A DNA stretch of 64,000 bases from contig NC_087063.1 in NCBI RefSeq assembly GCF_963678635.1, positions 4,936,580 through 5,000,579 of the forward strand. Direction: 5' to 3'. Position 1 is the stretch's first letter. Every line of letters begins with the position of its first letter. Shown here piece after piece: positions 1 to 11,478 of the stretch. Under the pieces are notes generated by a model. It ran no database searches. It saw only the letters and a list, made by a program, of their open reading frames with translations, and was not told where the DNA came from. The translations under genes and the position numbers were made by a program. The stretch comes from Symsagittifera roscoffensis (lineage: Eukaryota; Xenacoelomorpha; Acoela; Convolutidae).

Positions 1-1624
1 TGCGGCAATCAAAAACTAAAAAGCTAACGTTTACAATCTTAAATGCCATTTTAAGATTTTGAGCAAGAAAATTTGCAATTTAGACATTTCGGCGCCAAAA
101 TAATTGTTTAATTTGCAGTTGCAGACATTTTGGCGCCAAAATTGGAGTGATTGTTTTTGTTAATTAGCGTCAGCAGTTTCCTACTCATTAGAAAATGTTA
201 GAAAATGCGTTTAAATTATTTTGAAATGTTCCCGCTTTTTTCGGCACTGTTGTACTTCGACACTGTTGAATGCCCCACTTTTAACAAGTCAATTATGACA
301 ATTAAGCTTCTTTTAACCAATTACCAGCAACAAGTCAATTATGACAATTAAGCTTCTTTTAACCATTTACCAACGGCAACATTTAAACCCCCATAACTTT
401 ACGAAAAATGATCACAGGTAAAATATACAGCAAAAATATACAGAACAAAAATTGTTTTGAAATTAATTTCTGTGAATCTTAACTCTTAAAGTTAAATCTA
501 TTAGGAAAATTTCACAAACATTCAATGGTTGAACCAAAACACTAGATGCTGGCAGAAGTTTATTTCTTTCCTTAGGTTTAATTTGTGATAATTGGTATTT
601 GAAGAAGAGTATAGCTTGTTCATCGAATGTACAAAAATACGCAAAATTTGTGTTATGAAGTTATCGAATGTGCAAATGCAAAAATACGTAATATTTTTGT
701 TATGAATTTTTTTCCAACTTATGAAGATAGTCGGAATATTTCGACATGGGGTCAAACTTCTTTTTTCTAACCAGAATTTACGACAAAACTCTCATATAGT
801 CTGTGAAAAACGGATCTCCTTAGCTTATGTGGAAACATAAATCAACCTGTTGTCAACCTTTGTTAAGTTATGGGAGTTTAAAAGTTACTATTTTGTTCAA
901 TTCAAAATTTTCGAATTTTTTCTGTTCCTCCAAAAAATTTAATCTAAAACTACTTCATAAGCACGAAAAAAAAACATTTGTTTTTTTTTAAACCATCGGT
1001 CTGAACAAATATTCATGACATTATGCATGGCGGGAATAACCAAGCCAGTACACGCAGTTTTGCTTCAAAGACGTTTCCATTGTTAATTAAACTACATTTA
1101 AAAACTATTTTAATCGAATCTGCAATTAGCTGGAGACAAAATAGCAAAATAAAAATTTGCCATCACTTTTTAATTGAGATTTGAATTTTTTTAAAAAATG
1201 TTCGTCCTTTGATATTTTTTCAATGTCTTTCAATTAAAAAGAAAAACATCCTGAGGAAAAAGTATCATCTACTATAAACTACTTTTCCTTAAATGAAGGT
1301 TTAATTCTAAATCTCGACAGTTAAAAATTTTCTTTTCTAAAAAGTGGTTTTAGCTTTTCTATTCACTTCAAATCTAAATAAACGAAAAAACGTACTTTCT
1401 ATGAAACATTCATAAATCGCCTTAAGTACCCGTCAAAAATAATTTTGGGGCTATGTTTTTTTGCCTGGTTCGTTGTATAATATTTTTTTATTAAATATTT
1501 AAAACAAAACCCAATGATCAATTTCATTTTTAAAAAATCTTCTTCTTCTTTTTGAATTTCAATCTTAAATGTTTAGCGTAATACACTTTTTCTCCTAAAA
1601 ACTTTGATAGTTTCTTTTGACCAG
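1..1624. other. Non-coding stretch, probably intron of the upstream CTLD gene
   Basis: AT-rich sequence with no convincing exon on either strand. The next exon (1625) begins in phase 0 after an AG, so this is most likely intron of the gene whose last exons follow. It contains a 46-bp tandem repeat (284-375), a pair of GGCGCC palindromes near 90-140 and a looser repeat of about 40 bp near 610-700. The short ORFs here are low-complexity shadows. Confidence 0.5.
284..375. repeat. 46-bp tandem repeat, two copies
   Basis: The unit beginning ACAAGTCAATTATGACAATT at 284 is repeated immediately at 330. Only two or three bases differ between copies (CCAATTACCA against CCATTTACCA). It looks like a simple local duplication. 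Confidence 0.9.
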
Positions 1625-4428
1625 CAATTGACAGACTGTCCCGAGGACTTCGATCTTAAAGGAAATGGTACCAAGAAGAGTTGCGTTCATCTAGATTGCC
1701 GCAATATATCCAGCCTTCAAGACGCTCAAGAATACTGTTCAAGGTAGGAGCGTTTTGGACCAAGTTAAAAGTCTCCCACTTGAATCAATTATAAAAGATT
1801 TTGGCTTGGTTCTAATGTGTCAAATAAAATCAATTAATGTTTCAATTAAAGTATTTTAGGCGCAGCAGTATAAGTTCAAACTAAAAATTAGGGAGCGGGA
1901 CAATTTAGTTTTTGATTTCATTTTTCAGATTGAATGATAATTGTCTTGTTCTGAGAGTTCTGTAGCTGAGTAAATCGACAAAAACATTGATACTTTTTTT
2001 ATAATTTTTTTCTGAACTTAGATTTAAAAAATTGAATCGGTTCCAATAGTTGAAATAACTCATAGGCAATATTTTCTTGGAACCTTTAACGCAGCAAATC
2101 AATAGATAAAATTACTTTCAAGTTGTTTGTATTTCAGATGAGATACATTGCAGCTATTTGACAACTTTGCGGTCTTTTATTCAAAGTTTTGTATCAAAAC
2201 GCGAATTGAGCTATTCAACCTATTACAAAACATATTTTGGATGCCTAGTTTGTTCATGTTTTTAATTTCCTCGTTTTATCTATGAACTTTTTGGTTCTTA
2301 GTTTTTCTGTTTTGCCTCTTTTACAAATAATTATAAAATATGTAACCCGGCAGTTTCTTTTGATATACTTTCAATGTTTTTATTTTCAAATCTTTTACAA
2401 CAGATAAATGCAATTTTAAAGCTCATCTGTTCAGGAAAAAAATTTCATTCCTTTTGCGAGAGAATTTTTAAATTATTTACTTCTAAAAGCGGAAAAAGGC
2501 GGAGGATTTGTTGCGCGCAGGGGCGGATCTAGGATTTTCTCAAGGGGGTGATTTTCAAAAAATTTTCGAAAAATTTGCCGACCTTTTTTTATTGATTTTC
2601 GGAGCTCTCCTACAGCACTAAAAAGACTCTGTTTCGACCAAATTTTCTGCCGCAGGTATATCTTTGAAAAACAGGTCAAAAAAGCCGTTTTTGGGCATTT
2701 TTTGGAAAGTTTTGACAAAAAAAAATCGCGTTTTTTGGTGTGCGCTCCCCCTCAAAGTTAATTGGCGCCCAAGGCACCTTTAGAAAAAATTTAGGGTCGT
2801 TCGGCCAAAAATGGATTTCTTAAAAACTACCAATGGGGGACCCTTTGGGTCGACAGGGGGTCGAATTCCTGAGGGGAAAAGGACGTCAAACCCCGCTCCC
2901 CCTAAATCCGCCCCTGATTGTGTGATCAGTTTCTGTTCCTTTTAGCAAAAATGGGTCTAAATTACCCCAGCCTTCAAATGAAGAATCAGTTAGGCTGCTG
3001 TATAAGTGGGTTAAAGAATACATTCCAACCATATCAGAGAATTTGGATCCAAAACTAATGGAAAGGTGGTATCTTGGTTACCACAAAGATACCAAATACG
3101 CAAATTTAACAAATCTAAAAGGCTTTATTTCTCTTAATGCGGAATAATTAGACAAAACAAAAATTCAACAAAAATGGGTTCAAAAAACACTTTTAGCAAT
3201 TCCGTTATAAAAAAAAATTAAAAAAAAAAACATTTTTGCGTATGTATTTTACCGTAGTTTTATACACGAAAAATAATAAGAACTATTCATATGCAAAAAA
3301 TTTCATCAAAATTAAACCTTATTTCAAAAATAACTCTGCTTTTGTATAGACTCTGCTTTTGTATAGACATTACTTAACCAAATCGTTTTCCTAATTTTTT
3401 CTCTTTTTTAAATTTTTACTCGGATTGGATCCAAATGTGCTACGTCATAGTGCACTGGGTCGCCTCTAACGTTTGTTGCAATTTTGGTCGAGATTATTAA
3501 TTGCCGTTATGAATGTGAGAAAACTGTTGTACATTTATGTTACGATTTGATATTTTAAAAATTTATGCGCCTTTTTAATTGTTGATCGTGTACTGAACAT
3601 AAAGATTTCCTTTACATCAATTCTTTCAGATTTTGTTCAACTCAGGGTCAAAATTGAAAATTTTGATAATGTTCATTGATTTTATGTGAGAACTATGGAA
3701 TTTTTTGCATAAGAGCAAATGTTTTTAGAATAGATTTGTCAAATTTATCTTTTTGACTATAGAAAGACACGGACCTTTATGTTTTTAATTTTCATTTTTG
3801 GTTTTGTGAACAAGGAAAACAAAACATCGGCGGAACGAAAAAAAAGAGAAAATTGACATATGGCTGCCATAACTTTTAAACATTTTCAGGTTCTGGTTTA
3901 GACTTTACTGGCAATCGTGGTTCACATTAATTTTTTTTTCAAAATTTTTATGACTGAGGAAAGGAAGCTTTTTCCCTTGTCTAAGTGGCAAAAATGATTA
4001 TGTTTAATTGGAGATCAAGTTAAAATCTTTGACTCCGACAAATTGATGTTTTTATTTAAACTTTTGGCGCCTCATTTGAAACACTAGTTTTCGCCAAGTT
4101 AGAAATCCTAATTGTGAATTATTTTAACATCTTGTCTCAGTCCCTTTTAGTGAGGAGGATGTCAAATTAATTCTAAGTTGGTCTCAACGTTAAATAAAAA
4201 TTAAGAGAAAAAGAGCCGCATAACTAAGGATGGCGCAGTATCTATGACGACGCGCAATTCATGAATGTGTCTCTATTTTCTGACAATGAGCCTAATATGG
4301 GATGGCCTCTGGAAATGTGTGTGTTTATGGGAATAAACGAGGACAATTCTGATCAGGATATAGTCATTGCCGACTCCCCTTGTAACTTTGAAAATAATGA
4401 GTTGTGTGCTGTTTGTATTTGGGGATAA
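1625..4428 (+). CDS. 3' end of a secreted C-type lectin-like domain gene (three exons, partial)
   Basis: Exon a (1625-1743) follows ..CCAG and encodes the start of a CTLD: CPEDF, then a second Cys in KKSCVH, then the helix motif AQEYCS. It ends at AG|GTAGGA. Exon b starts at 2946 after TTTTAG in matching phase and reads NGSKLPQPSNEES and then WYLGYHKD, the usual strand after the first CTLD helix. Exon c reads GWRSIYDD through EMCVF, SPCNF and CAVC to a TAA at 4426-4428, supplying the last Cys pair. A donor at 3077 (G|GTTACC) and an acceptor at 4227-4228 agree in phase, but that donor is weak. Exon b otherwise runs to a stop at 3145, so the b-c junction is uncertain or this copy is decaying. 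No EPN/QPD or WND motif is visible, so calcium-dependent sugar binding is doubtful. The paralogue starting at 9768 has the same three-exon CTLD plan. Earlier exons lie outside the window. Confidence 0.65.
2518..2916. mobile_element. hAT-like MITE with terminal inverted repeats
   Basis: The element runs from CAGGGGCGGATCTAGGATTT to TAAATCCGCCCCTG, so its ends are inverted repeats of about 14-16 bp with the CAGGGG...CCCCTG form typical of hAT-derived MITEs. The flanking 8-mers GTTGCGCG (2510-2517) and ATTGTGTG (2917-2924) match at 5 of 8 positions and differ only by transitions, as an old 8-bp hAT target duplication would. It has no transposase. It lies in the intron between exons a and b of the upstream CTLD gene. 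The interior is GC-richer than its surroundings and shares long stretches with the copy at 10489-10830. Confidence 0.8.
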
Positions 4429-4437
4429 TGTATGCGC

Positions 4438-4443
4438 AATAAA
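4438..4443 (+). terminator. Candidate poly(A) signal AATAAA of the upstream CTLD gene
   Basis: AATAAA lies 9 bases after the TAA that closes exon c. A second AATAAA at 4581-4586 is also possible. Confidence 0.4.
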
Positions 4444-4701
4444 AAAATTTTCGGATTTAAGGTGACCACAGGGATCGATAGAATAACATATAATAAATTT
4501 TGTAAGCAAACCGGACGCCGTGTAATTTGACCAAAAGGATAATGTCCTTCTTTTTAATGTTTCGATTACTTCGAAAAAAAAATAAAGGAACATTTGTGCT
4601 CAGACTGGTTGTTTTTTTCTCCAGACAAGTTTCGACTTTTTAAGTGGCCATTTTGATCGAATTCTTTTTCCTTATTTATAAAGTATTGTTGCCATGCAAT
4701 C

Positions 4702-6368
4702 AAATTTACAAAAAATAGCTGACTTGACATCATTTTTCTTTAAGTTATGGTGGTTTAAAGATTCCCAAATTGGGACAATTAACGCGCAATATATTTCGCG
4801 CTATTAACGCAAAAGCGGAGCCATAATCCGTCTTAGAAATGGTTCTATGGTCTATTTAAAATTTTTCTATGTGCAAAAGATGTCACTTGGTACTTTACAG
4901 AGAGTGTGTGGAGTTGACTTTCAAAAAACTTCAAAGAAATTTATAAAAACTTTTCAGTTTTTGCTTTAAGTTTTCCATTAATTGTTTTATTTCAACTACT
5001 CCATTATAATCAAATGTAGTCGGAACATTCAGGGTTTTGCTCTGATGTAAAAGTCTTTTGAAAAATATAAATAGTAACAACGAAAACAGAAAGGTTCAAG
5101 GTTGTTTTGACAATTGAACGTATGCTTAGCTTACAATAAACTAATAGCCTTAATCATAGACAATTGCACCAAAAATTTTTTTTTCTATTTTGAGAAAAAA
5201 TTTTTCCCTTATATGCCCAACTTTTTTTGTTTAGTTTTATTGCTGCATATTATTAGTGTTTAGTGCTATATTTAATGTTTAGTGTTTTTGCTGCAGTAAC
5301 TAGAGCATTTTTCAAGTTGCTCTGTGTCATTAGTTGGCGCCTGAAACAACTCGAAGCCGCATGTCAAATTTTTTTTAGAAGGCTTGACTATCAGTTAACT
5401 CAGTGCAAATGAGTACTTTACTTGTTTTAGAAAGGGAATCAAAGAGAAAACCTTGAGCTTTTCTATTTTTTTTTAACCGTTTTTTGATTAACTCTATTCT
5501 GTATTGTTCAAAATTTGACGAAATTCTCCCTCAAAATTTGAAAAAGCACTATTTGACTTGAGAGAACACTCTTGAAATACGCAAATGAGCGTTCCAAAAA
5601 ACAATAGACGAAGAAAATTTTTTAAAAAGCTGTTTCAGACGTTTCGATCTTTTAATAAAAAATTAGTCGTGAAAAGTCTCGTTTGAAAACTTTTCTTGAC
5701 GCTCTTGCGACAAGCGATGTGATCTCCATTTCGACTAGTGTGCGACAATTTGATCATTTTTCGAAAATTCAAGTGATCATGTTTTTAAAATTAAAAATTA
5801 TCATTTTAATGAAACGAATTATCTTGCTCACTCAAGGTTAAAACCGCAGCTCTCATTGCTTGATAATTTTCTAGCCAGGTTTAGCTTAATAGCTTTTTTC
5901 TAGCCAGGCTATGAAGAAATCCTAGCCAGGTTCGATTGCTATAATAGACTGGTTACATTTTCAGTCGGCAATAAAAATCAATGTCATCTGTAAGGCAATC
6001 ATAGCTTTTTGTTTTATTAAGATGCCGATTTGGGAATTTTCTGATAATGAACAGTAATGTGAGCTGAACCAATTCAATTTTTAACGGATTGTAAATTGAA
6101 ATCATACAAATCAATTTAAAAAAAATTGAAACGATTTGATTTTTTTCCAATCAGTTGGACAATTTCTATCTGAAATTCGTTAAGAGTCTAACAAAATAAG
6201 TTTCACAATATTTCACTTTAAATTGTCTGAAAGTTTTTGATTTTCTGCTGACTCAAATGTCGCAGTAAATTGTCTCGTTTTTGAATCGTAATGAAATTGT
6301 GTTTAAACACTAGCTTAATTTGAATTTTGCATTCAAATTTTTGTGAAGAAAAACAAAACGAAGTATCG
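4702..6368. repeat. 1.67-kb tandem duplication, copy 1
   Basis: This block is repeated at 6369-8036. Reading them side by side I find only a handful of differences (for example AATAGTAAC against AATATTAAC near 5070/6737, and changes in A/T run length), so the copies are above 99% identical. It holds three CTAGCCAGG motifs near 5870-5932 and no recognisable gene. Its 65-codon minus-strand ORF is identical in both copies simply because the DNA is. Confidence 0.9.
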
Positions 6369-8036
6369 AAATTTACAAAAAATAGCTGACTTGACATCAT
6401 TTTTCTTTAAGTTATGGTGGTTTAAAGATTCCCAAATTGGGACAATTAACGCGCAATATATTTCGCGCTATTAACGCAAAAGCGGAGCCATAATCCGTCT
6501 TAGAAATGGTTCTATGGTCTATTTAAAATTTTTCTATGTGCAAAAGATGTCACTTGGTACTTTACAGAGAGTGTGTGGAGTTGACTTTCAAAAAACTTCA
6601 AAGAAATTTATAAAAACTTTTCAGTTTTTGCTTTAAGTTTTCCATTAATTGTTTTATTTCAACTACTCCATTATAATCAAATGTAGTCGGAACATTCAGG
6701 GTTTTGCTCTGATGTAAAAGTCTTTTGAAAAATATAAATATTAACAACGAAAACAGAAAGGTTCAAGGTTGTTTTGACAATTGAACGTATGCTTAGCTTA
6801 CAATAAACTAATAGCCTTAATCATAGACAATTGCACCAAAAAAACTTTTTTTCTATTTTGAGAAAAAATTTTTCCCTTATATGCCCAACTTTTTTTGTTT
6901 AGTTTTATTGCTGCATATTATTAGTGTTTAGTGCTATATTTAATGTTTAGTGTTTTTGCTGCAGTAACTAGAGCATTTTTCAAGTTGCTCTGTGTCATTA
7001 GTTGGCGCCTGAAACAACTCGAAGCCGCATGTCAAATTTTTTTTAGAAGGCTTGACTATCAGTTAACTCAGTGCAAATGAGTACTTTACTTGTTTTAGAA
7101 AGGGAATCAAAGAGAAAACCTTGAGCTTTTCTATTTTTTTTAACCGTTTTTTGACTAACTCTATTCTGTATTGTTCAAAATTTGACGAAATTCTCCCTCA
7201 AAATTTGAAAAAGCACTATTTGACTTGAGAGAACACTCTTGAAATACGCAAATGAGCGTTCCAAAAAACAATAGACGAAGAAAATTTTTTAAAAAGCTGT
7301 TTCAGACGTTTCGATCTTTTAATAAAAAATTAGTCGTGAAAAGTCTCGTTTGAAAACTTTTCTTGACGCTCTTGCGACAAGCGATGTGATCTCCATTTCG
7401 ACTAGTGTGCGACAATTTGATCATTTTTCGAAAATTCAAGTGATCATGTTTTTAAAATTAAAAATTATCATTTTAATGAAACGAATTATCTTGCTCACTC
7501 AAGGTTAAAACCGCAGCTCTCATTGCTTGATAATTTTCTAGCCAGGTTTAGCTTAATAGCTTTTTTTCTAGCCAGGCTATGAAGAAATCCTAGCCAGGTT
7601 CGATTGCTATAATAGACTGGTTACATTTTCAGTCGGCAATAAAAATCAATGTCATCTGTAAGGCAATCATAGCTTTTTGTTTTATTAAGATGCCGATTTG
7701 GGAATTTTCTGATAATGAACAGTAATGTGAGCTGAACCAATTCAATTTTTAACGGATTGTAAATTGAAATCATACAAATCAATTTAAAAAAAATTGAAAC
7801 GATTTGATTTTTTTCCAATCAGTTGGACAATTTCTATCTGAAATTCGTTAAGAGTCTAACAAAATAAGTTTCACAATATTTCACTTTAAATTGTCTGAAA
7901 GTTTTTGATTTTCTGCTGACTCAAATGTCGCAGTAAATTGTCTCGTTTTTGAATCGTAATGAAATTGTGTTTAAACACTAGCTTAATTTGAATTTTGCAT
8001 TCAAATTTTTGTGAAGAAAAACAAAACGAAGTATCG
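6369..8036. repeat. 1.67-kb tandem duplication, copy 2
   Basis: Head-to-tail copy of 4702-6368. The first copy ends GAAGTATCG and joins directly to AAATTTAC, the start of the second. It ends near 8036, where the sequence continues GCAAAAAAATGAG instead of repeating. No inverted repeats or flanking duplication were seen, so this is a segmental duplication rather than a transposon. Confidence 0.9.
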
Positions 8037-9758
8037 AAAGCAAAAAAATGAGTCATCCGCAAGACTTTAAGAAATAACACTTCAAAATTGTGGTTAAGTT
8101 TATTTCAGCCCAAAAAACTTATTATTGCATGGCTGCATAAGAACCTCTCGCAGACAGTTAGGAACATTTGTTTTTGTCAGTTTGCTTATCAATGTCAAAT
8201 TTTCAAGATTAAAAAACCACCTTCAAAATTAAATTGAAGAAAAATCAATTTCTTGCGGTAATTCGTATCAACGAACAGTGTTTAATTTATTTCAAAATCA
8301 ATAAAATTTGAAAAATACTATATGATTTTTTGCATACAACACAATAATTTTTTGCATAAATATAATATGGTTGTATTGGCCAAATTACTCAAAAAAATAA
8401 TAGATAGAGCTATAGCAGCATTCTTTCTCTCCCCCCCCCCCTCACTGTGACCAATTGGGGGTAACTATCTCGCCCACAAGCGAAAACGGCAGAACTTTTT
8501 AGAAGACGTTTTCGAACACAAGCAGGTGGTTGAAATGCAAATAGCTATAAATCGTTGGTCGGTTGAAGTTTTTATTGCAAGAGGATCGAGAAATTTAGTG
8601 TAAAAAAATCAAAAATCAGGGTGGGTGCTCTGACCATCATTTATGGCAAAAACCCCATGGCACTCTAATAATGTATGCAACTAGAATTTTTTAAAATTTC
8701 AACATGAAAAAGTCGGTTTAGTATGCTTTTAAACAGTGATTTTTGGTTCTAAGCGTTTGTTGGAGAATCTGGCCAATAATGTTTTAAAAGTAAATTAAGT
8801 TCAATTGGTTATAAACAGGATTTAAAAAGTATCGATTGAGTAATTGTATCCTCCCAAACCAGAATTTGGGGTGATAGCTTAATTGATTCTAGTTTTGAAT
8901 TGGATAGAAACTTATCTGGAGACTTCGGAAAATTTTCTGATTCTAAGCAACTTTCGAGTAATTAATCAAAAACCTGTAAGTGCTTTAAAATTATTTTTTC
9001 ATCTATCCGAATCTTGACTATACACCGTGAGACACTGCCCAGTTATCTGCCAAAAGTTCGACCAAACCCCTTTTCGAACAAACGGAGTTGAATAATACTT
9101 TATAACGAATGATTCAATAAAACAGTATTGCAACCCGAAAAAGAAAACTATGTAATCCTGGTTTGACTTTGCATTATTTTTATTGACTAAGCAAAGCCAA
9201 AAATGATCTTTTTTGGGGTAAATTTTTGGGCCAACAAAATTTTGCAAAACGAAAGGCACCTTAATAATTCTGTTAAAATTTAAAGCAAGGTTGGGCGCCT
9301 TTGTTTTTTGTCTTAAGTCAACCCAATTTGAGAAAAACGCGTTTCAATTTTTATTTTTTTTTTCATTTTGTCCGGGTAATTTACATCAGCACGTATAATC
9401 AATCAGTTGACAAATATATTACATATTGACATATTCAATCAAGTTGACAAAGTCGTGAGCCAATCAGAGTCGAGAAAAAAAAAATTGTCTAAAAAGGAGT
9501 TTGTCTATTTTTTGACGGTTTAATTTACGCTACGTAACCGCTAGAGCTGTTCAACTTCAGAAGTATTTATTTGCTTGCATATCAAAGCGACAGTATTGTT
9601 TAAAAACAACCACGTGACAGGCTGGGGCTTTTAAAATGTTGTTTACATTTCTGACCAATTCGCGGATCACTCAATAAAAACTCCATGTTTTTCTCGACTC
9701 AAAAAATGCACCAAAATATTGGAAAGAGTTTGTTTTCAATGAAACAGTTTTTTTTTCT
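8037..9758. other. Intergenic region upstream of the second CTLD gene
   Basis: AT-rich, with no supported gene. It contains a run of about a dozen C at 8430-8442. The last 200 bases before the start codon are expected to hold the promoter. A CCAAT sequence in CTGACCAATT occurs near 9652, but there is no clear TATA box. Confidence 0.4.
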
Positions 9759-9760
9759 AG
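9759..9760 (+). promoter_or_regulatory. Splice acceptor just upstream of a start codon (possible trans-splice site)
   Basis: A pyrimidine tract (CAGTTTTTTTTTCTAG) ends in AG seven bases before the ATG at 9768. An acceptor this close to a start codon suggests either a short 5'UTR intron or spliced-leader addition. Spliced-leader addition is known in nematodes, flatworms and appendicularians. No upstream donor was identified. Confidence 0.45.
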
Positions 9761-9767
9761 TTGCGAA

Positions 9768-10438
9768 ATGATTCTTAATTTGATAATTATTCTTCAATTG
9801 CTCCATCGCAACTGGGCCTCATTGGACTGCCCTGGAATGTACAAAAGCGACCGCCAAGGACAAATTTGCCTTTTGACGGACTTTTTACCCAAGAAAAACT
9901 TCACTACTCTTTTAGAAGTTCAACAGTTCTGCAACCAGTAAGACATAGTTTGATTGTAAAAACAAAGCAAAAAACTCACGACGAAAAGCCAAAGCAAGCA
10001 AAAATTTTTCCACAGCCGTACTTGTTTTATAACAATATCCGCATCTACTAACACGTTGTTAGGGCTAATTAACATTGCTCAGAGCATTTTTGAATGACTT
10101 TTGTGCCGGGCTAACTCGCCCCCTTACGCTACTTTGTAAAAAAAGTTCGAAATTGCGCGCTACATTTAAAGTTTCAATTTGACAAATTGTAAAATTTCAA
10201 ACCCTGCATACTCAATGAGTGATGAGGCCTTTGAATAACCATTAAAATGAGTTTGTTTACCTCACTTTTTATTCAAGTTTTTGTGTTTTAGGAACCACCA
10301 TGGAATAATACCTGTTCCGAGAACAGGGATAGATCTTCAAATCATTAATTCAGAAGTAAAGTTAAGGAAATACAAAGATATTCCTTTTATTGGTCCTTAC
10401 TGGTTTATTTATTTCATCGGATACAACAAGGATCCTAG
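9768..10438 (+). CDS. Secreted CTLD protein, exons 1 and 2 (signal peptide and first half of CTLD1)
   Basis: Exon 1 is 9768-9937 and exon 2 is 10292-10438. The product starts MILNLIIILQLL, a signal peptide probably cleaved near residue 18, then DCPGM, a second Cys (QICLL) and the helix motif EVQQFCNQ. Exon 1 ends in phase 2 at CA|GTAAGA. Exon 2 begins with G after TTTTAG and reads HHGIIPVPRTG and then PYWFIYFIGYNKDP, matching the post-helix loop and strand of a long-form CTLD. It ends at AG|GTTAGT in phase 2. The ATG was chosen because it opens the signal peptide and lies just after an acceptor. The protein continues in exons at 30593 and 43524. A secreted recognition or matrix protein is likely. 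The fold call rests on Cys spacing and pattern, not on a database match. Confidence 0.75.
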
Positions 10439-10488
10439 GTTAGTATTGTACACGTGTTCCCTTCCAATCTCTGTTAAATTATTTAAAC

Positions 10489-10830
10489 CAGAGGCGGATC
10501 TAGGATTTGTTCGAGGATTTTCAAAAAATTTTCCAATACTTTGTCGACTTTTTATAGGTCGACCAAATTGATTTTTCGAGCTCTCCCTGAGCACGGTTTA
10601 GTCCCTGTTTTGGCCAAATTTTCAGTCCAAAAAAGCGTTTTTAGGCACTTTTTGGAAAATTTTGACCAAAAAATCGCGTTTTTTCGGCGCCCGCTCCCAC
10701 CGCAAAATTAGTATATATTGGCGCCCAATGCGCCTATAGAAAAATTTTAGGGTCGGTCGGCCAAAAATGGATTTTTTAAAAAGTACCAGAGGGGGGACCC
10801 TTTGGGTCGGCAGGGGGTCGAATCCCTGTA
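10489..10830. mobile_element. hAT-like MITE, 3'-truncated copy
   Basis: It starts CAGAGGCGGATCTAGGATTT and follows the 2518-2916 copy through its interior, including GACCCTTTGGGTCG and GGGGGTCGAAT, but lacks the right terminal repeat and fades out near 10830. It lies about 50 bases after the exon 2 donor of the second CTLD gene. The two copies sit in different introns of the paralogues, so they are probably independent insertions. Confidence 0.75.
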
Positions 10831-11478
10831 TAGATCACCCTAGCCTTATTATAACTTCATTTCAATTGCGTAATTATTTTTTTGTCTCAATTGCCAATTT
10901 AAATGTCTTAAATGCGTAAAATAGGGGATAAAACAAAAATAAACTAAAAAAGAAAGAATTTAGTTATTGCCGATTTGATGACGTAAATGGGTTAATAGGC
11001 GTACAACAGGTAGATGATATAGAAAAGTTTAATTGAAGGTGACTAAAATGTTTAAAATTCAATAGTTCAATAGGAAAGTTGTTAATTCTACAAAAAAATT
11101 GTTGAGTTCAGCTACGTTTCGTGAAACTCAACATTGAAAAACAACCCAAGTTTTTCATGGAAACAGTTTATGAGTTTTTTGCTAAGATGTCGTTTTTCAT
11201 CATAAAATTATTGTGCATATAAAAAAAATTATAAGTGGTTTAATGCATGTTTTCAACACGGAAACTATGCATAACTTCAATTAAAAATTATGTTTTATAA
11301 GAATTACGAACTTAAATTACAAACCCAACCATATAAAACAATTGTGTTACTGTGAAGAAAAAATATTCGCCAATCGTGGTTGGCTAATTTTAAAGAAAAA
11401 ATGCCTATTTGTGAAACTCGTTGAGTACTGTTTTGTACCGTAAGAAATACATAATTTATTTACGCATAATGAAACTTA
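10831..11478. other. Intron sequence between MITE and retroelement A
   Basis: AT-rich intron 2 sequence of the second CTLD gene. Nothing coding or repeated was recognised. Confidence 0.4.

Noticed and set aside
4273-4593. 106-codon minus-strand ORF
   Set aside because: It overlaps the CTLD exon c on the plus strand, which has the better evidence (Cys pattern, paralogue match). The minus frame is a shadow.
5953-6150. 65-codon ORF identical to one at 7621-7818
   Set aside because: The identity is explained by the 1.67-kb DNA duplication. The composition is that of translated AT-rich sequence.
8430-8442. Poly-C tract
   Set aside because: A simple homopolymer with no associated feature; possibly a sequencing-sensitive site only.
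8999-9259. 86-codon minus-strand ORF
   Set aside because: No motif, no splice context and no paralogue; consistent with chance.
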